64,000 bases of DNA from Persicitalea sp963803495 (GCA_963803495.1 CAWDMP010000002.1:5208001-5272000), one strand, 5' to 3'; shown: positions 18,588-27,145, counted from the stretch's first letter. Numbers and translations are program-made. Notes: a model not told the origin generated them from the letters alone.

Positions 18588-21413
18588 TTGAAAAATCTGC
18601 TACTTCCCCTGCTGTTGCTGGTCCTGGTCTCGACCGCGCACGCCCAGTCGGGCCGCTTCACCGTCAAAGGGAATTTGACCGACTCCACCGGTATCAAGCT
18701 ACCGGGCGCGACGATCATGCTGCTGGCGCCTAAAGATTCCGCACTCGTCAACTACAACCGCTCCAACGAGGAAGGCGAATTTGAATTTAAAAATGTAAAG
18801 CGCGCCAAGTACATTCTTAAAATTACCTACGTAGGGTACCTTCCTCTCGACACGATCGTCGACCCGAAAGACCAGGACGTGATCGAGATGGGTACTTTAC
18901 CACTCAAAGCGCTCAACCAGGATTTGTTCGAGGTAGTGATCAAAACCGCCCGGGCTCCGCTGAGTATCCGCGGCGATACGGTGGAATACAACGCCAGTTC
19001 GTTCAAAGTACCCCCCGGATCGACCGTCGAGGATTTGCTCCGTCGCCTGCCCGGGATGCAGGTCGAGCGAGACGGTACCATCCGTTCGCAGGGGCAGGAG
19101 GTCAACCAGGTCACGGTCGATGGCAAACGGTTCTTTGGCGGCGATACCAAGATGGCTACTAAAAATTTGCCCGCCGAGGCCATTTCCAAGGTACAGGTAT
19201 TCAATGGCAAAACCGAGCAGGCCCGCCTAACCGGCGTGGAGGATGGGAAAAACGAAAAAACGCTGAATCTTGAATTGAAAGAAAGCCACAAAAAAGGCGG
19301 CTTCGGCAAGGCCACCGTTGGTGCGGGTACCGACAACAGGGTGGAGGGCAAGGTCAACTACAACCGCTTCAATGACAAGCAGCAGTTTGCGCTCGTCGGG
19401 CTGGGCAACAACACCAACCAAAGCAGTCTTTCGTGGGACGACTACCAGGATTTCCGGGGGAGCCAATCCTTCAGATGGGGCGACGACGGTGATTTTGGGT
19501 TCAGTAACGGCGGCGGTGTTATTTTCCTCAGTTCCGACAACGACAACGAGAGTCTGACGATCCAGGCGGGTGGCCGACCCGACGAAGGCTTTACCAAAAA
19601 CTGGGTAGCGGGTGCCAACTACAACTACGATAACAAAAAAACGCTCTTCAGCGGAAACTACTACTTCAACCAGACCGACGCCGTGCGCGACGCGTTTTCG
19701 CAGCGCGAGAGCATCCTGAGCAACCTCACCTTCCGCAACGAAAACAACAACAGCTCGGGCAACCTGAACACCAACCACCGGGGCGGGCTTCGGCTCGAAC
19801 AGAAAATCGACTCGCTCAATACGCTGGTCATCATTAGCAATGCGCGCTACGGCAGCGGAAATTCTAGGTACAGCAGCGAGCAGCAATTTTACCGGGAGAA
19901 CAATGTATTGGCTACGCAATCAGAGCTCGAAAATACCAACCGGTTCAATTCTTTCTCGATGGGCAACACCGCCCTATTCCGACACAAATTCAAAACCAAG
20001 GGCCGGAATTTCTCGGCCAGTGTGGGCTACAACATCAATAACTCCGACGGCGAATCGAATCAGGCTTCCAACAACACTTTCTTCCAACCCGGTCAGCCCG
20101 ATAGCCTTAAAATCCTGAACCAGAACAACGAAACCAATAGCGTTCGCACCCAAGTGAAAGGCAGCCTGCTGTACATCGAACCATTCGCGAAACACTTTTT
20201 TTGGGAGACCTTCTATAATTTCAGCCTGCGGCAGGATGAGGTAGGGCGTGAAGTATTCGACGTCAACCCCGACAACAACAGCTTCGTTCGCAACAATCCG
20301 TTGAGTCGTTACTACACCAACAATTTCGTCTACAACCGATTGGGCACTAGTTTTCGCTACTCCAACAAAGGCTTCAACGTGGCACTGGGCCTGGCGGGAC
20401 TTAACTTCGATTTGAACGGCGATTTTTCGGGTGGGAAGGACCTGGGGCCCACCACAAAAATCGACCGGCAGTTCACGCGCTTCACGCCCAATGCCAGCGT
20501 AAGGTTCGACCTCAAGAACAACCGCTACCTCAATTTCGGCTACAGCAATAGCGTTAACGAACCCAACATCCGCGACCTGCAGCCGATCGTCGACAACAGC
20601 AATCCGCTCTACATCCGGGAAGGCAACCCGGATCTGGTACCCGAGTCGTCGCACAACTTCAACGCGGGCTACCAGTACTTCAACGCCGCCAGTTTCGTCC
20701 AATTCTTCACCAGCGTGTACTACAACTATCGCGTGGATCAGGTCGTGTACAATCAGCAGATCGACGAAAAGTTGATCACCCGCTCGCGGCCGATGAACAT
20801 TACGGGTGGCTCAAATTTGGGCGCGTATATCAACTACGGTTTCCCGCTCAAAAAGACCAAGAGTACCCTCAATGTCAACTCTTCGATCAACGGGAACAAA
20901 AACCTGATTTTCGTCAACGACATCCTGAACGAAACCAACTCGAACAGCTACCGGATCGGTACCAACCTGAGCCTGACGCCCAACGAAAAATTCACCTTCT
21001 ACGCCAATGGCAATTGGAACATCACCAATACCCGGTATTCTGTCAATAGCAACCAGGACCAGCGGATTTACAATAGTACTTACGGCGGCGAGATGAACGT
21101 TAACTTTTTGACGTCGGTGTACTTCTCGGCCCGCTTTAACCTGAATACCTACGTCAACGATCGCTTTGGCTTCAACCGTAGCCAGCCAATCCTTAACCTA
21201 TCGCTCTACAAGATTATGCTGAAAAGCAAAAAGGGCGAAATCAGGCTTTCGGCTTACGATGTGTTCAACCAAAACCAGGGTATCCGGCAGTACGCCACGC
21301 AGAATTTTGTTACGACCGAGCAGGTAAGTACCCTGGCGCGGTACTTCATGCTGAGCTTTACCTACAACATGCGCGGCGTGACGGGTAGTGTACGGAAGCG
21401 GGGATTCTTTTGA
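18588..21413 (+). CDS. Outer-membrane beta-barrel protein (CarboxypepD_reg-like + OMP_b-brl_3), TonB-receptor related
   Basis: The 941-residue protein has a signal peptide (about 1-20, ending AHA-Q), a carboxypeptidase-regulatory-like beta-sandwich at about 25-115 (GNLTDSTGIKLPGATIMLL), a plug-like region at about 120-230 (DTVEYNASSFKVPPGSTVED, LLRRLPGMQVERDG, VDGKRFFGGD) and a long barrel ending in Phe. An in-frame TAA at 18555 leaves TTG 18588 as the only plausible start before the signal peptide. Unlike SusC it lacks the STN domain and has no SusD partner. The next gene is a GLPGLI-family protein, a recurrent neighbour of this receptor type in Bacteroidota, so the two probably work together at the envelope. 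The ligand is unknown. Confidence 0.9.
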   Translation: MKNLLLPLLLLVLVSTAHAQSGRFTVKGNLTDSTGIKLPGATIMLLAPKDSALVNYNRSNEEGEFEFKNVKRAKYILKITYVGYLPLDTIVDPKDQDVIEMGTLPLKALNQDLFEVVIKTARAPLSIRGDTVEYNASSFKVPPGSTVEDLLRRLPGMQVERDGTIRSQGQEVNQVTVDGKRFFGGDTKMATKNLPAEAISKVQVFNGKTEQARLTGVEDGKNEKTLNLELKESHKKGGFGKATVGAGTDNRVEGKVNYNRFNDKQQFALVGLGNNTNQSSLSWDDYQDFRGSQSFRWGDDGDFGFSNGGGVIFLSSDNDNESLTIQAGGRPDEGFTKNWVAGANYNYDNKKTLFSGNYYFNQTDAVRDAFSQRESILSNLTFRNENNNSSGNLNTNHRGGLRLEQKIDSLNTLVIISNARYGSGNSRYSSEQQFYRENNVLATQSELENTNRFNSFSMGNTALFRHKFKTKGRNFSASVGYNINNSDGESNQASNNTFFQPGQPDSLKILNQNNETNSVRTQVKGSLLYIEPFAKHFFWETFYNFSLRQDEVGREVFDVNPDNNSFVRNNPLSRYYTNNFVYNRLGTSFRYSNKGFNVALGLAGLNFDLNGDFSGGKDLGPTTKIDRQFTRFTPNASVRFDLKNNRYLNFGYSNSVNEPNIRDLQPIVDNSNPLYIREGNPDLVPESSHNFNAGYQYFNAASFVQFFTSVYYNYRVDQVVYNQQIDEKLITRSRPMNITGGSNLGAYINYGFPLKKTKSTLNVNSSINGNKNLIFVNDILNETNSNSYRIGTNLSLTPNEKFTFYANGNWNITNTRYSVNSNQDQRIYNSTYGGEMNVNFLTSVYFSARFNLNTYVNDRFGFNRSQPILNLSLYKIMLKSKKGEIRLSAYDVFNQNQGIRQYATQNFVTTEQVSTLARYFMLSFTYNMRGVTGSVRKRGFF

Positions 21414-21416
21414 GAA

Positions 21417-21442
21417 GGGGAGAAGGGTAGACGGGGGAAGGG
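21417..21442 (+). other. G-quadruplex-type motif between the beta-barrel and GLPGLI genes
   Basis: Four G-runs (GGGG 21417, GGG 21425, GGGGG 21433, GGG 21440) are separated by loops of 4, 5 and 2 bases, fitting the G3+N1-7 pattern. It starts four bases after the stop codon, on the coding strand, so it would be present in the mRNA. Confidence 0.5.
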
Positions 21443-21495
21443 CTATTACTTTTGAAACCATGATGTATCAAGTACTTAATATTTTAAAATAAAAA

Positions 21496-22252
21496 ATGAA
21501 AACCACACTTACTTCACTTTTCCTATTGTTCCTGCTATCTGCTTTTGCGCAGGAGAAAGAATCAGGCGTAATCACGTACGAGCAGCAAGTGCAATGGGCG
21601 CGGATTTATTCTAAAATGGACTTCCTGAGTCAGGAAGAAAAGGACCGCATCAACCTGACCTGGGGCAGCAATGACGAAGGGCAAAAAACCAAAATGCAGC
21701 TTACCTTCACGCCCGACCGGAGCAAGTACACTTACGAAAGCGATCAGGGCACGAGTAGCGACGGCCGGTATAGCTGGCGGCAGGACGAGTACCTGATTTT
21801 CCGTGATTTTGAGAACGAAAAGAAAACTGAAATAATCGAGATGTTGGGCAAGACCTACATCATCGAAGACTCGCTGAAAGCCCCCAGGTGGAAGGTGATG
21901 AACCAAATCAAGGACGTCAACGGCCATGTGTGCATGTTGGCCGTGACCGAAGACACTGTAAAGCGGCTGCAGGTATCGGCCTGGTTTTCGCAGGATTTGG
22001 CGCTCCCCGTCGGACCGGGACAGTACTTCGGCCTGCCGGGAGCGATCATGGAATTGAGCATGAACGACGGCGACGTGGTGATCATCGGCAATCAAAATCG
22101 ACCTGAAACCAGTCGATGCGGAAGCGGTGGATTTGCCCAGGAAGATGCGCGGCAAGAAACTGGATAACCCCGCCTACGATAAACTGCTGTGGGAACACAT
22201 GCGCGACAGCATGGTCTCGCGCCGAAGTCCCTACTGGTCGATGCCTTACTAA
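21496..22252 (+). pseudogene. GLPGLI family protein (frameshifted near the 3' end)
   Basis: The protein has a signal peptide (MKTTLTSLFLLFLLSAFAQ) and the family-naming motif YFGLPGAIMEL at about residue 175-185. Members are secreted or periplasmic proteins of unknown function, usually paired with a TonB-receptor-like protein, as here. The first frame stops at 22167, but the family's C-terminus continues one frame over to 22252 (KIDLKPVDAEAVDLPRKM and onward). One extra G near 22089-22092 (ATCGGCAATC for expected ATCGCAATC) explains it. The preserved tail suggests a recent change or a sequence error; the intact product would be about 252 residues. Confidence 0.8.
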
Positions 22253-22281
22253 ATGTAGACATTCCGTGCGCTTCGTCTAAG

Positions 22282-22315
22282 GTGCCGCCGCCAACTTTGG
22301 GGGCGGCACTTTTTG
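22282..22315 (+). terminator. Intrinsic terminator after the GLPGLI gene
   Basis: GTGCCGCC (22282-22289) pairs with GGCGGCAC (22302-22309) and is followed by TTTTT. Confidence 0.75.
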
Positions 22316-22369
22316 TTTATAGCGCGTCGATGATGGTAGTATGAGGCTTAAAATACGCTTAAAATGCCA

Positions 22370-22396
22370 TTGGGTATAAAAATTTTGGTATTTTTG
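22370..22396 (+). promoter_or_regulatory. Promoter of the OmpA-family gene
   Basis: TATTTTTG at 22389-22396 is a perfect TAnnTTTG -7 element; TTGG at 22370 may serve as the -33 element, though the spacing is short. It lies inside the longest possible reading frame, which argues for the downstream ATG 22436. Confidence 0.5.
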
Positions 22397-22435
22397 TCGA
22401 AAATCTATAATCGAATTATAAAACCTCCCAAACTT

Positions 22436-23323
22436 ATGCAGAAAGTAATAATGGCGGCGGCTATCATTTTCACGCTTGGCTCTTGCGCCAGTAAGAAAAA
22501 AATGTTAGCGGTTCAGAATGAGAAAGATCAGATTCAATTACAACTCGACAAAGTACGCACCGACCTCAGTGATTGCGACGGTAAAGTAGCCAAGCTCAAC
22601 ACCGATTTGCGCGGCCGTCAGTCGGAGCTCGATGCCAGTATGGCCCGTACCAAAGAAATGCAGGATCAGCTGGACTTCCTCAAGAAAAACAACAACGCAC
22701 TCCTGGATCGTATGTCCGACTTGTCGGTGATCAGCAAGGAAGGCGCTGAAAGCATTAAGAAGTCGATGGAAGTAATGGGCAACCAGGGCAACTACATCCG
22801 CGACCTCAACAGCAACATCCAGCGTAAGGATTCGCTCAACATGGCGTTGGTCATGAATTTGAAGCGGTCGCTACAAGACGTGAGCGACGAGGATGTGCAA
22901 ATCGAAGTTAAAAAGGGTGTGGTGTACGTGTCGCTTTCCGACAAGATGCTCTTCAACACCGGTAGCTACGACCTCACCACCCGCGCCGAAGACGTGCTGG
23001 GCAAAGTAGCCAAAATCCTGAACGATTATAAGCAGATCGACATCCTGGTCGAAGGCCACACCGATAATGTACCCTTCCGCAGCGGTAACCTCACCGACAA
23101 CTGGGACCTGAGTGTGAAACGTGCTACGTCGGTCGTCCGTACGCTCCAGATGAAGTATGGCGTCGATGGGAGCCGGATGATTGCCGGTGGTCGTGGCGAA
23201 TACATGCCCAAGATGGACAATACGACCAAGGATAGCCGTGGCATGAATCGCCGCACCGAGATCATCATCACGCCTAAGTTGGACCAGTTTTTCAACCTGT
23301 ACACGCCGGAGGCGGGGAAGTGA
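22436..23323 (+). CDS. OmpA-family outer-membrane lipoprotein
   Basis: The 295-residue protein begins with a lipoprotein signal (MQKVIMAAAIIFTLGSC, lipobox LGSC), then a coiled coil at about 25-130 and an OmpA/MotB peptidoglycan-binding domain at about 170-285 with VEGHTDNVPF and the NWDLSVKRATSVV helix and RRTEIIITPK end. It should anchor the outer membrane to the cell wall. ATG 22436 was chosen over ATG 22364 because it opens on the lipoprotein signal and lies after a good promoter. The gene is monocistronic and faces the DJ-1/PfpI gene across a shared bidirectional terminator. Confidence 0.92.
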   Translation: MQKVIMAAAIIFTLGSCASKKKMLAVQNEKDQIQLQLDKVRTDLSDCDGKVAKLNTDLRGRQSELDASMARTKEMQDQLDFLKKNNNALLDRMSDLSVISKEGAESIKKSMEVMGNQGNYIRDLNSNIQRKDSLNMALVMNLKRSLQDVSDEDVQIEVKKGVVYVSLSDKMLFNTGSYDLTTRAEDVLGKVAKILNDYKQIDILVEGHTDNVPFRSGNLTDNWDLSVKRATSVVRTLQMKYGVDGSRMIAGGRGEYMPKMDNTTKDSRGMNRRTEIIITPKLDQFFNLYTPEAGK

Positions 23324-23403
23324 TTGAGTGATGAGTGATTGCGGGGAAAGCCTCGACGTCATGTTGGGATTTTCACCCTTACCGAAATCTATCATCATTC
23401 GTC

Positions 23404-23449
23404 AAACACAAAAGCCAGTCGGGTATATACCCGACTGGCTTTTGTGTTT
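23404..23449. terminator. Bidirectional terminator between OmpA and DJ-1/PfpI genes
   Basis: A perfect 46-base palindrome (arms AAACACAAAAGCCAGTCGGG / CCCGACTGGCTTTTGTGTTT around TATATA) with T-runs on both strands lies between two convergent genes. Confidence 0.9.
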
Positions 23450-23483
23450 TAAAGAAATCCAGCATCCAAAATCCAGCATCGAC

Positions 23484-24194
23484 TTACACCTTCTTCACCG
23501 GTGCTGCCACCTTCGGATAATCCATGTTGACGCGAATGGCTTCGCGGGCCTTGGCGCCAGCAAACTTTTCGCAGATATAAAGCCCCAGGTCCAGCGACGA
23601 AGCCACTGCTCCGGCGGTGATGACATCGCGGTCGTCCACGATGCGTACTTGCTGCACTTTGGGGCAATAAGCTTCCAGTTCGGCGTAAGCGTGAAAGTTG
23701 GTGGTCGCCATGCGGTCTTGCAAGAATCCGGCCGCGCCCAGCAGCAGGCTGCCTGTGCAAACCGATACTTTGTAAGGTACGTTGCGAGCGGTTTTGAGCC
23801 AATTGACAAACTCCTTGTCGTGCTGCAGCGTCCGGGTGCCGAAGCCACCCGGCAGGTAAATCATATCATAGGCATCGAGCGATTGCCGGATTTTGGTAGT
23901 CGCCACCGACAGGCCGAAGTTATCGCGCACGGAATTGGTAAAGGAGCAGAAATCCCAGCTTAATTCGGGAATGAAGCCCTGGGTTTTCAGCCGCATGATG
24001 GGGTCGTAAAAGCCGATGAAGTCCAGCATCGTCAGGCCATCGAAAAGGATGAAAGCGATGCTCAAGCGGTCGGGCGTGGGTTCAAGTACCACCTTGGCGG
24101 AAAGGGCGTCGGGTAAGGGTGAGATCATCGCCAGCGAAGGCAACGCCAGTGAGGCGGCGCTTAGTTTTTTCAAGAATTTTCTTCTTTCTTCCAT
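23484..24194 (-). CDS. DJ-1/PfpI family (isonitrile-hydratase-like) protein with Tat-like signal
   Basis: The 236-residue protein has the class I glutamine-amidotransferase-like fold of DJ-1/PfpI proteins. The nucleophile-elbow Cys146 sits in VCTGSLLLGAAG and the motif ATTNFHAYAEL follows, as in isonitrile hydratase (InhA) and GlxA-type N-domains; YLPGGFGTRT precedes it. There is no C-terminal AraC domain, so it is not a transcription regulator of the GlxA type. The N-terminus ERRKFLKKL followed by a hydrophobic stretch (about 12-32) resembles a twin-arginine signal, so the protein may be exported folded. The substrate is unknown. Confidence 0.85.
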   Translation of the reverse strand: MEERRKFLKKLSAASLALPSLAMISPLPDALSAKVVLEPTPDRLSIAFILFDGLTMLDFIGFYDPIMRLKTQGFIPELSWDFCSFTNSVRDNFGLSVATTKIRQSLDAYDMIYLPGGFGTRTLQHDKEFVNWLKTARNVPYKVSVCTGSLLLGAAGFLQDRMATTNFHAYAELEAYCPKVQQVRIVDDRDVITAGAVASSLDLGLYICEKFAGAKAREAIRVNMDYPKVAAPVKKV

Positions 24195-24334
24195 AAAGTG
24201 CTGCCTGGGTTGGCCCTGTGATTGTCTTCACGTGGCAAGATACGCAAAGGTTCCGACACTTACCTTAGATTTGGTGCCATCGCCCGGCAGTAGTCGGGAT
24301 TATTGAGGGGGACACGTGGCGGCGTTTCGCGGAA

Positions 24335-24364
24335 GGGCCTGTGAGACACAGGCCACGGATTAGG
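24335..24364 (+). repeat. REP-like hairpin, copy 1
   Basis: GGCCTGTG-AGA-CACAGGCC followed by ACGGATTAGG. The stem is perfect. Related copies lie at 24431, 25285 (opposite strand) and 25472. Confidence 0.65.
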
Positions 24365-24368
24365 CAAT

Positions 24369-24545
24369 AAAATAACCAAAAGGCTACGTAATGGGGGGGC
24401 TAAGAAGTGAGTCGGCGGTTCTTTATGCTAGGGCTGTGAGACACAGGCCATGGATTGGAAAGTAGCCAGAGGACTAAATGGGGGGCAGCAGTAGCTTCTG
24501 ATAAAAGTAACCAAAAGGCTACTTAATGGGGGGGGTAAGAAGTGA
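24369..24545 (+). repeat. Three copies of a CCAAAAGGCTAC-TAATGGGGGG repeat
   Basis: TAACCAAAAGGCTACGTAAT plus seven G and CTAAGAAGTGAG at about 24372-24411 recurs almost exactly at about 24508-24545 with eight G. A diverged middle copy (AGTAGCCAGAGGACTAAATG plus G-run) is at about 24460-24487. With the two REP-like hairpins this gives an alternating array with a period of about 90-135 bases. No gene is visible in 24195-24563. Confidence 0.6.
24431..24458 (+). repeat. REP-like hairpin, copy 2
   Basis: GGGCTGTGAGACACAGGCC followed by ATGGATTGG; same layout as the copy 96 bases upstream, with the stem slightly mispaired. Confidence 0.6.
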
Positions 24546-24563
24546 TTTTTCATTTCTTTTAAG

Positions 24564-24976
24564 CTATTTTGGTAAGATAATCAAACTTACTTCAACAAGG
24601 TCATTTGGAAATAGGGTAGTAATATCAAGAGGGATGCACCTTTTTTTTACATCTCCCGAAATCCGGTAGTCGTACACCTCACCAACAGATTTTATCCAGA
24701 GAGGGTCTGGATTACATACAGTGTACAGACTCAATCTCTGATATTGGTTTGTATCGTAAACCATGAAGAGACCATCGCCCCAATACTGGGCATTCGTTTC
24801 GGGCAAGAAAAGATTTGCTACACCCGGCCAATCTTTTTGCTTTCACACCCGCACTCAGGTTCGGGTGGTTCCTTCTTCGAGCAAGACATCGCCAGGCTCA
24901 GGCTAACTAATAGCGCGTAGCTCAGGAGTCGGGCACCAGGGCGGCCACGCCCCCACGGAATCGGTCTTCGTTGCAT
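24564..24976 (-). pseudogene. Small lipoprotein of unknown function (frameshifted)
   Basis: From ATG 24976 the frame encodes a basic start, a hydrophobic segment and a lipobox-like SLAMSC followed by a Cys/Glu/Pro-rich stretch (KKEPPEPECGCESKK), then stops at 24818. The next frame continues as DWPGVANLFLPETNAQYWG and runs to 24564 with a plausible beta-rich domain of about 85 residues. Adding one A to the five-base A-run (T-run 24834-24838 on the plus strand) joins them into a lipoprotein of about 138 residues. I recognise no family. It lies among REP-like repeats. Confidence 0.5.
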
Positions 24977-25284
24977 AGGGATAGGATTTAAGGGAGGAAA
25001 AATCAAATAATCGCTGTAAAGCTATGGGAGTAAGCGAGGTACACAAGCTATCGCACAAAAATATTTTTTGATTTTGATGAGACCGGTTACCCAGGAAGAT
25101 GGACAAAAGAAGGAGGCTTCAAGGCCAAAATCGTGCGGAATCTAGGAAAACAAGATTTTTCTCAGAAAAAAATATTTTTCAGGTACATAAAAATTAGATC
25201 AAAATTTAACTTAGCGGTCGGTACGGCAGATAAGGCTTTGGCTTTTAACTGAATAAACATTTACAGCATGAACTCACCTTTGGC

Positions 25285-25313
25285 CGTCGATCCGTGGCCT
25301 ATGTCTCGCGGGC
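25285..25313 (-). repeat. REP-like hairpin, copy 3 (inverted)
   Basis: On the minus strand GGCCCGCGAGACATAGGCC followed by ACGGATCGACGG; diverged but aligned with the other copies across the AGACA core and CACGGAT tail. Confidence 0.5.
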
Positions 25314-25471
25314 CTCACTCCCGTACTGCCCTATACGTAGCGAGCCAAAAAGCAGAAATTGCTATTCCTTTTTTTATGAATAGTTGGTTTGCTGCACCTG
25401 GATGTGTCCGATCAAGCGCAGAGCTTGTTCGGTAAAACTGAGACCGATATTCCGGTTTAATGGGAGTCGCA

Positions 25472-25500
25472 GGGCTGCAGGACACAGCCCACGGAGTAGG
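25472..25500 (+). repeat. REP-like hairpin, copy 4
   Basis: GGGCTGCAGGACACAGCCC followed by ACGGAGTAGG; GGGCTG and CAGCCC pair, and the tail matches copies 1-3. Confidence 0.6.
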
Positions 25501-25525
25501 GAGTAATCCGATACTTGCTTTTTAC

Positions 25526-25533
25526 TACTTTTG
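25526..25533 (+). promoter_or_regulatory. Putative -7 element of the Gfo/Idh/MocA gene
   Basis: TACTTTTG fits TAnnTTTG, 83 bases before the start codon. No convincing -33 element was found at the usual distance. Confidence 0.35.
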
Positions 25534-25615
25534 ATCTACAAAAGTTTTCACCCAACATGCAGCCGACGCGATTTTAACGCTGACAGCGTTGAACAGAAAA
25601 CCACTTCCAAAAACC

Positions 25616-26707
25616 ATGAAAACCCTAACCCTTCTCCTCCTCGCCGCGCTCGTTTTCCCCGCCACCGCCCAAACCCCCGTCCGCATCGCCGTGGCGGGCC
25701 TCAGCCACGGGCACGTAGGCTGGGTGTTCAACAAGCGGGATAAAGCCAAAACCGAACTGGTAGGCATCTACGAGCCGAACGCAGCCCTGGTGGCGCAATT
25801 CACCAAACGCTACCAACTCGACCCGAAGCTGTTTTACACCGACCTCGACCAGATGTTGGCCGAAACCAAACCCGAAGCGGTGACGGCGTTCGGGCCCATT
25901 AGCGAGCATATTATCCTGGTGCGGGCGGCGGCACCGCGCAAGATTCACGTCATGGTCGAAAAACCGCTGGCGACTACCTACAAGGATGCGCAGGAAATGG
26001 CGGCCCTCGCCAACAAGTACGGCATCCAGGTACTGACCAATTACGAAACGTCCTGGTACGCCAGCAATCAGCACCTGCGGCAACTGTACGCCGATGGCAA
26101 GCTGGGCGAAATCAGGAAAGTGATGGTCAACGACGGGCACCAGGGACCGAAGGAAATCGGCGTCAGCCCCGAGTTTTTCGACCTACTCACCGATCCTGCC
26201 AAAACGGGCGGCGGTGCGTTGACTGATTTCGGGTGTTACGGCGCCAACCTGATGACCTGGCTCATGGCGGGGCAGAAACCAAGGTCGGTGACCGCCGTGA
26301 CGCAGCAGAATAAACCCAATATCTACGAGAAAGTGGATGACGAAGCCACCATCATTTTGCAGTACCCCAAAGCGCAGTGCGTCATTCAGGCTTCCTGGAA
26401 CTGGACCTTTGCCCGCAAGGATATGGAAATATACGGTACCAAGGGATACGCGATCGCGGTCGACCCAACCAACGTGCGGCAACGACTGGAGGAGAAAAGC
26501 CCGGAGGAAAAATTGAAATTATCCCCAAGAGAGGCACCCTACCTCGATCCGTTCTCGGTTCTGGCGGGGGTAGTGAGGGGTACGCTCGTGCTGGAAGCCC
26601 ACGATTTGTACTCATTACCAGTCAACGTTACGGTCGTGCAGATACTGGAAGCGGCTAAAAAATCGGCCGAGTCGGGCAATACGGTGGTGATCAAACAGGG
26701 TAAGTAG
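25616..26707 (+). CDS. Gfo/Idh/MocA family oxidoreductase, exported
   Basis: The 363-residue protein starts with a signal peptide (MKTLTLLLLAALVFPATAQ) and then a Rossmann fold (RIAVAGLSHGHVGW, about 24-37) and the family signature VEKPLATT near residue 119-126. The C-terminal alpha/beta domain contains GGGALTDFGCYG, the region that binds the sugar-like substrate. Such secreted NAD(P)-dependent dehydrogenases, with cofactor held tightly, occur in Bacteroidota for sugar or inositol derivatives. ATG 25616 is chosen because it opens on the signal peptide; a TTG at 25589 is in frame but adds nine polar residues. It is a single gene after a long intergenic stretch. Confidence 0.9.
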   Translation: MKTLTLLLLAALVFPATAQTPVRIAVAGLSHGHVGWVFNKRDKAKTELVGIYEPNAALVAQFTKRYQLDPKLFYTDLDQMLAETKPEAVTAFGPISEHIILVRAAAPRKIHVMVEKPLATTYKDAQEMAALANKYGIQVLTNYETSWYASNQHLRQLYADGKLGEIRKVMVNDGHQGPKEIGVSPEFFDLLTDPAKTGGGALTDFGCYGANLMTWLMAGQKPRSVTAVTQQNKPNIYEKVDDEATIILQYPKAQCVIQASWNWTFARKDMEIYGTKGYAIAVDPTNVRQRLEEKSPEEKLKLSPREAPYLDPFSVLAGVVRGTLVLEAHDLYSLPVNVTVVQILEAAKKSAESGNTVVIKQGK

Positions 26708-26870
26708 AGACGGATTTCTCCACTTTCAGTACCAGACAAAAATAAATGGACAAATATTCTAAGATTTTATTCAAAATATAGTTTTATACATAATCAATTG
26801 AATATGAGTACGGTAATGCAGATTCTTGGACATAATTCAAAAATCTATACAAAAATTAAAAACGCGATTG

Positions 26871-26904
26871 TTTGGAACTGCCGCAAGTAATTACTTTATT
26901 TGTG
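26871..26904 (+). promoter_or_regulatory. Promoter of the cold-shock gene
   Basis: TTTG (26871-26874) and TATTTGTG (26897-26904) sit at the expected -33/-7 spacing, with one mismatch in the -7 element. Transcription would start near 26910, about 25 bases before the ATG. The upstream 26708-26870 is AT-rich without other motifs. Confidence 0.5.
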
Positions 26905-26934
26905 CTCTATTTATTATCTAATACAAACAACACA

Positions 26935-27126
26935 ATGCAAGAAGGAACAGTTAAGTTTTTCAATGACACCAAAGGATTTGGTTTCATTTCTCCATCCGAT
27001 GGAGGTCAAGACATTTTCGTACACGTTTCAGGCCTAGCCGACGACATCCGCGAGAACGATCGTGTGTCCTACGAAGTTGAACAAGGAAAAAAAGGTTTAA
27101 ATGCGGTTAACGTAAAAGTTATCTAA
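26935..27126 (+). CDS. Cold-shock domain protein (CspA family)
   Basis: The 63-residue protein is one complete cold-shock domain with RNP1 KGFGFI at residues 13-18 and RNP2 DIFVHV at 27-32, binding single-stranded RNA or DNA. The start ATG 26935 (MQEGTVKFFNDTKGFG) matches the family length; the frame is open further upstream but that part is non-coding leader. The gene has its own promoter and a strong terminator, fitting a highly expressed single-gene unit. Confidence 0.97.
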   Translation: MQEGTVKFFNDTKGFGFISPSDGGQDIFVHVSGLADDIRENDRVSYEVEQGKKGLNAVNVKVI

Positions 27127-27145
27127 TATTTATTCGAGTAATTAG

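Larger units (their letters stand above)
24977..25615. other. Gene-poor region with repeats
   Basis: No convincing gene is seen. The stretch is AT-rich around 25060-25220, with a small palindrome GAAAAA-AATA-TTTTTC near 25164, and holds two REP-like copies (25285-25313 minus, 25472-25500 plus) and the promoter of the Gfo/Idh/MocA gene near its right end. Confidence 0.6.

Noticed and set aside
24391..24540. Phase-variable G-tracts
   Set aside because: The G-runs are not within a promoter or coding frame that can be identified, so switching has no visible target.
24335..24545. Possible CRISPR-like array
   Set aside because: Repeats are few, of unequal spacing and differ in sequence; spacers are not uniform, and no cas gene is present.
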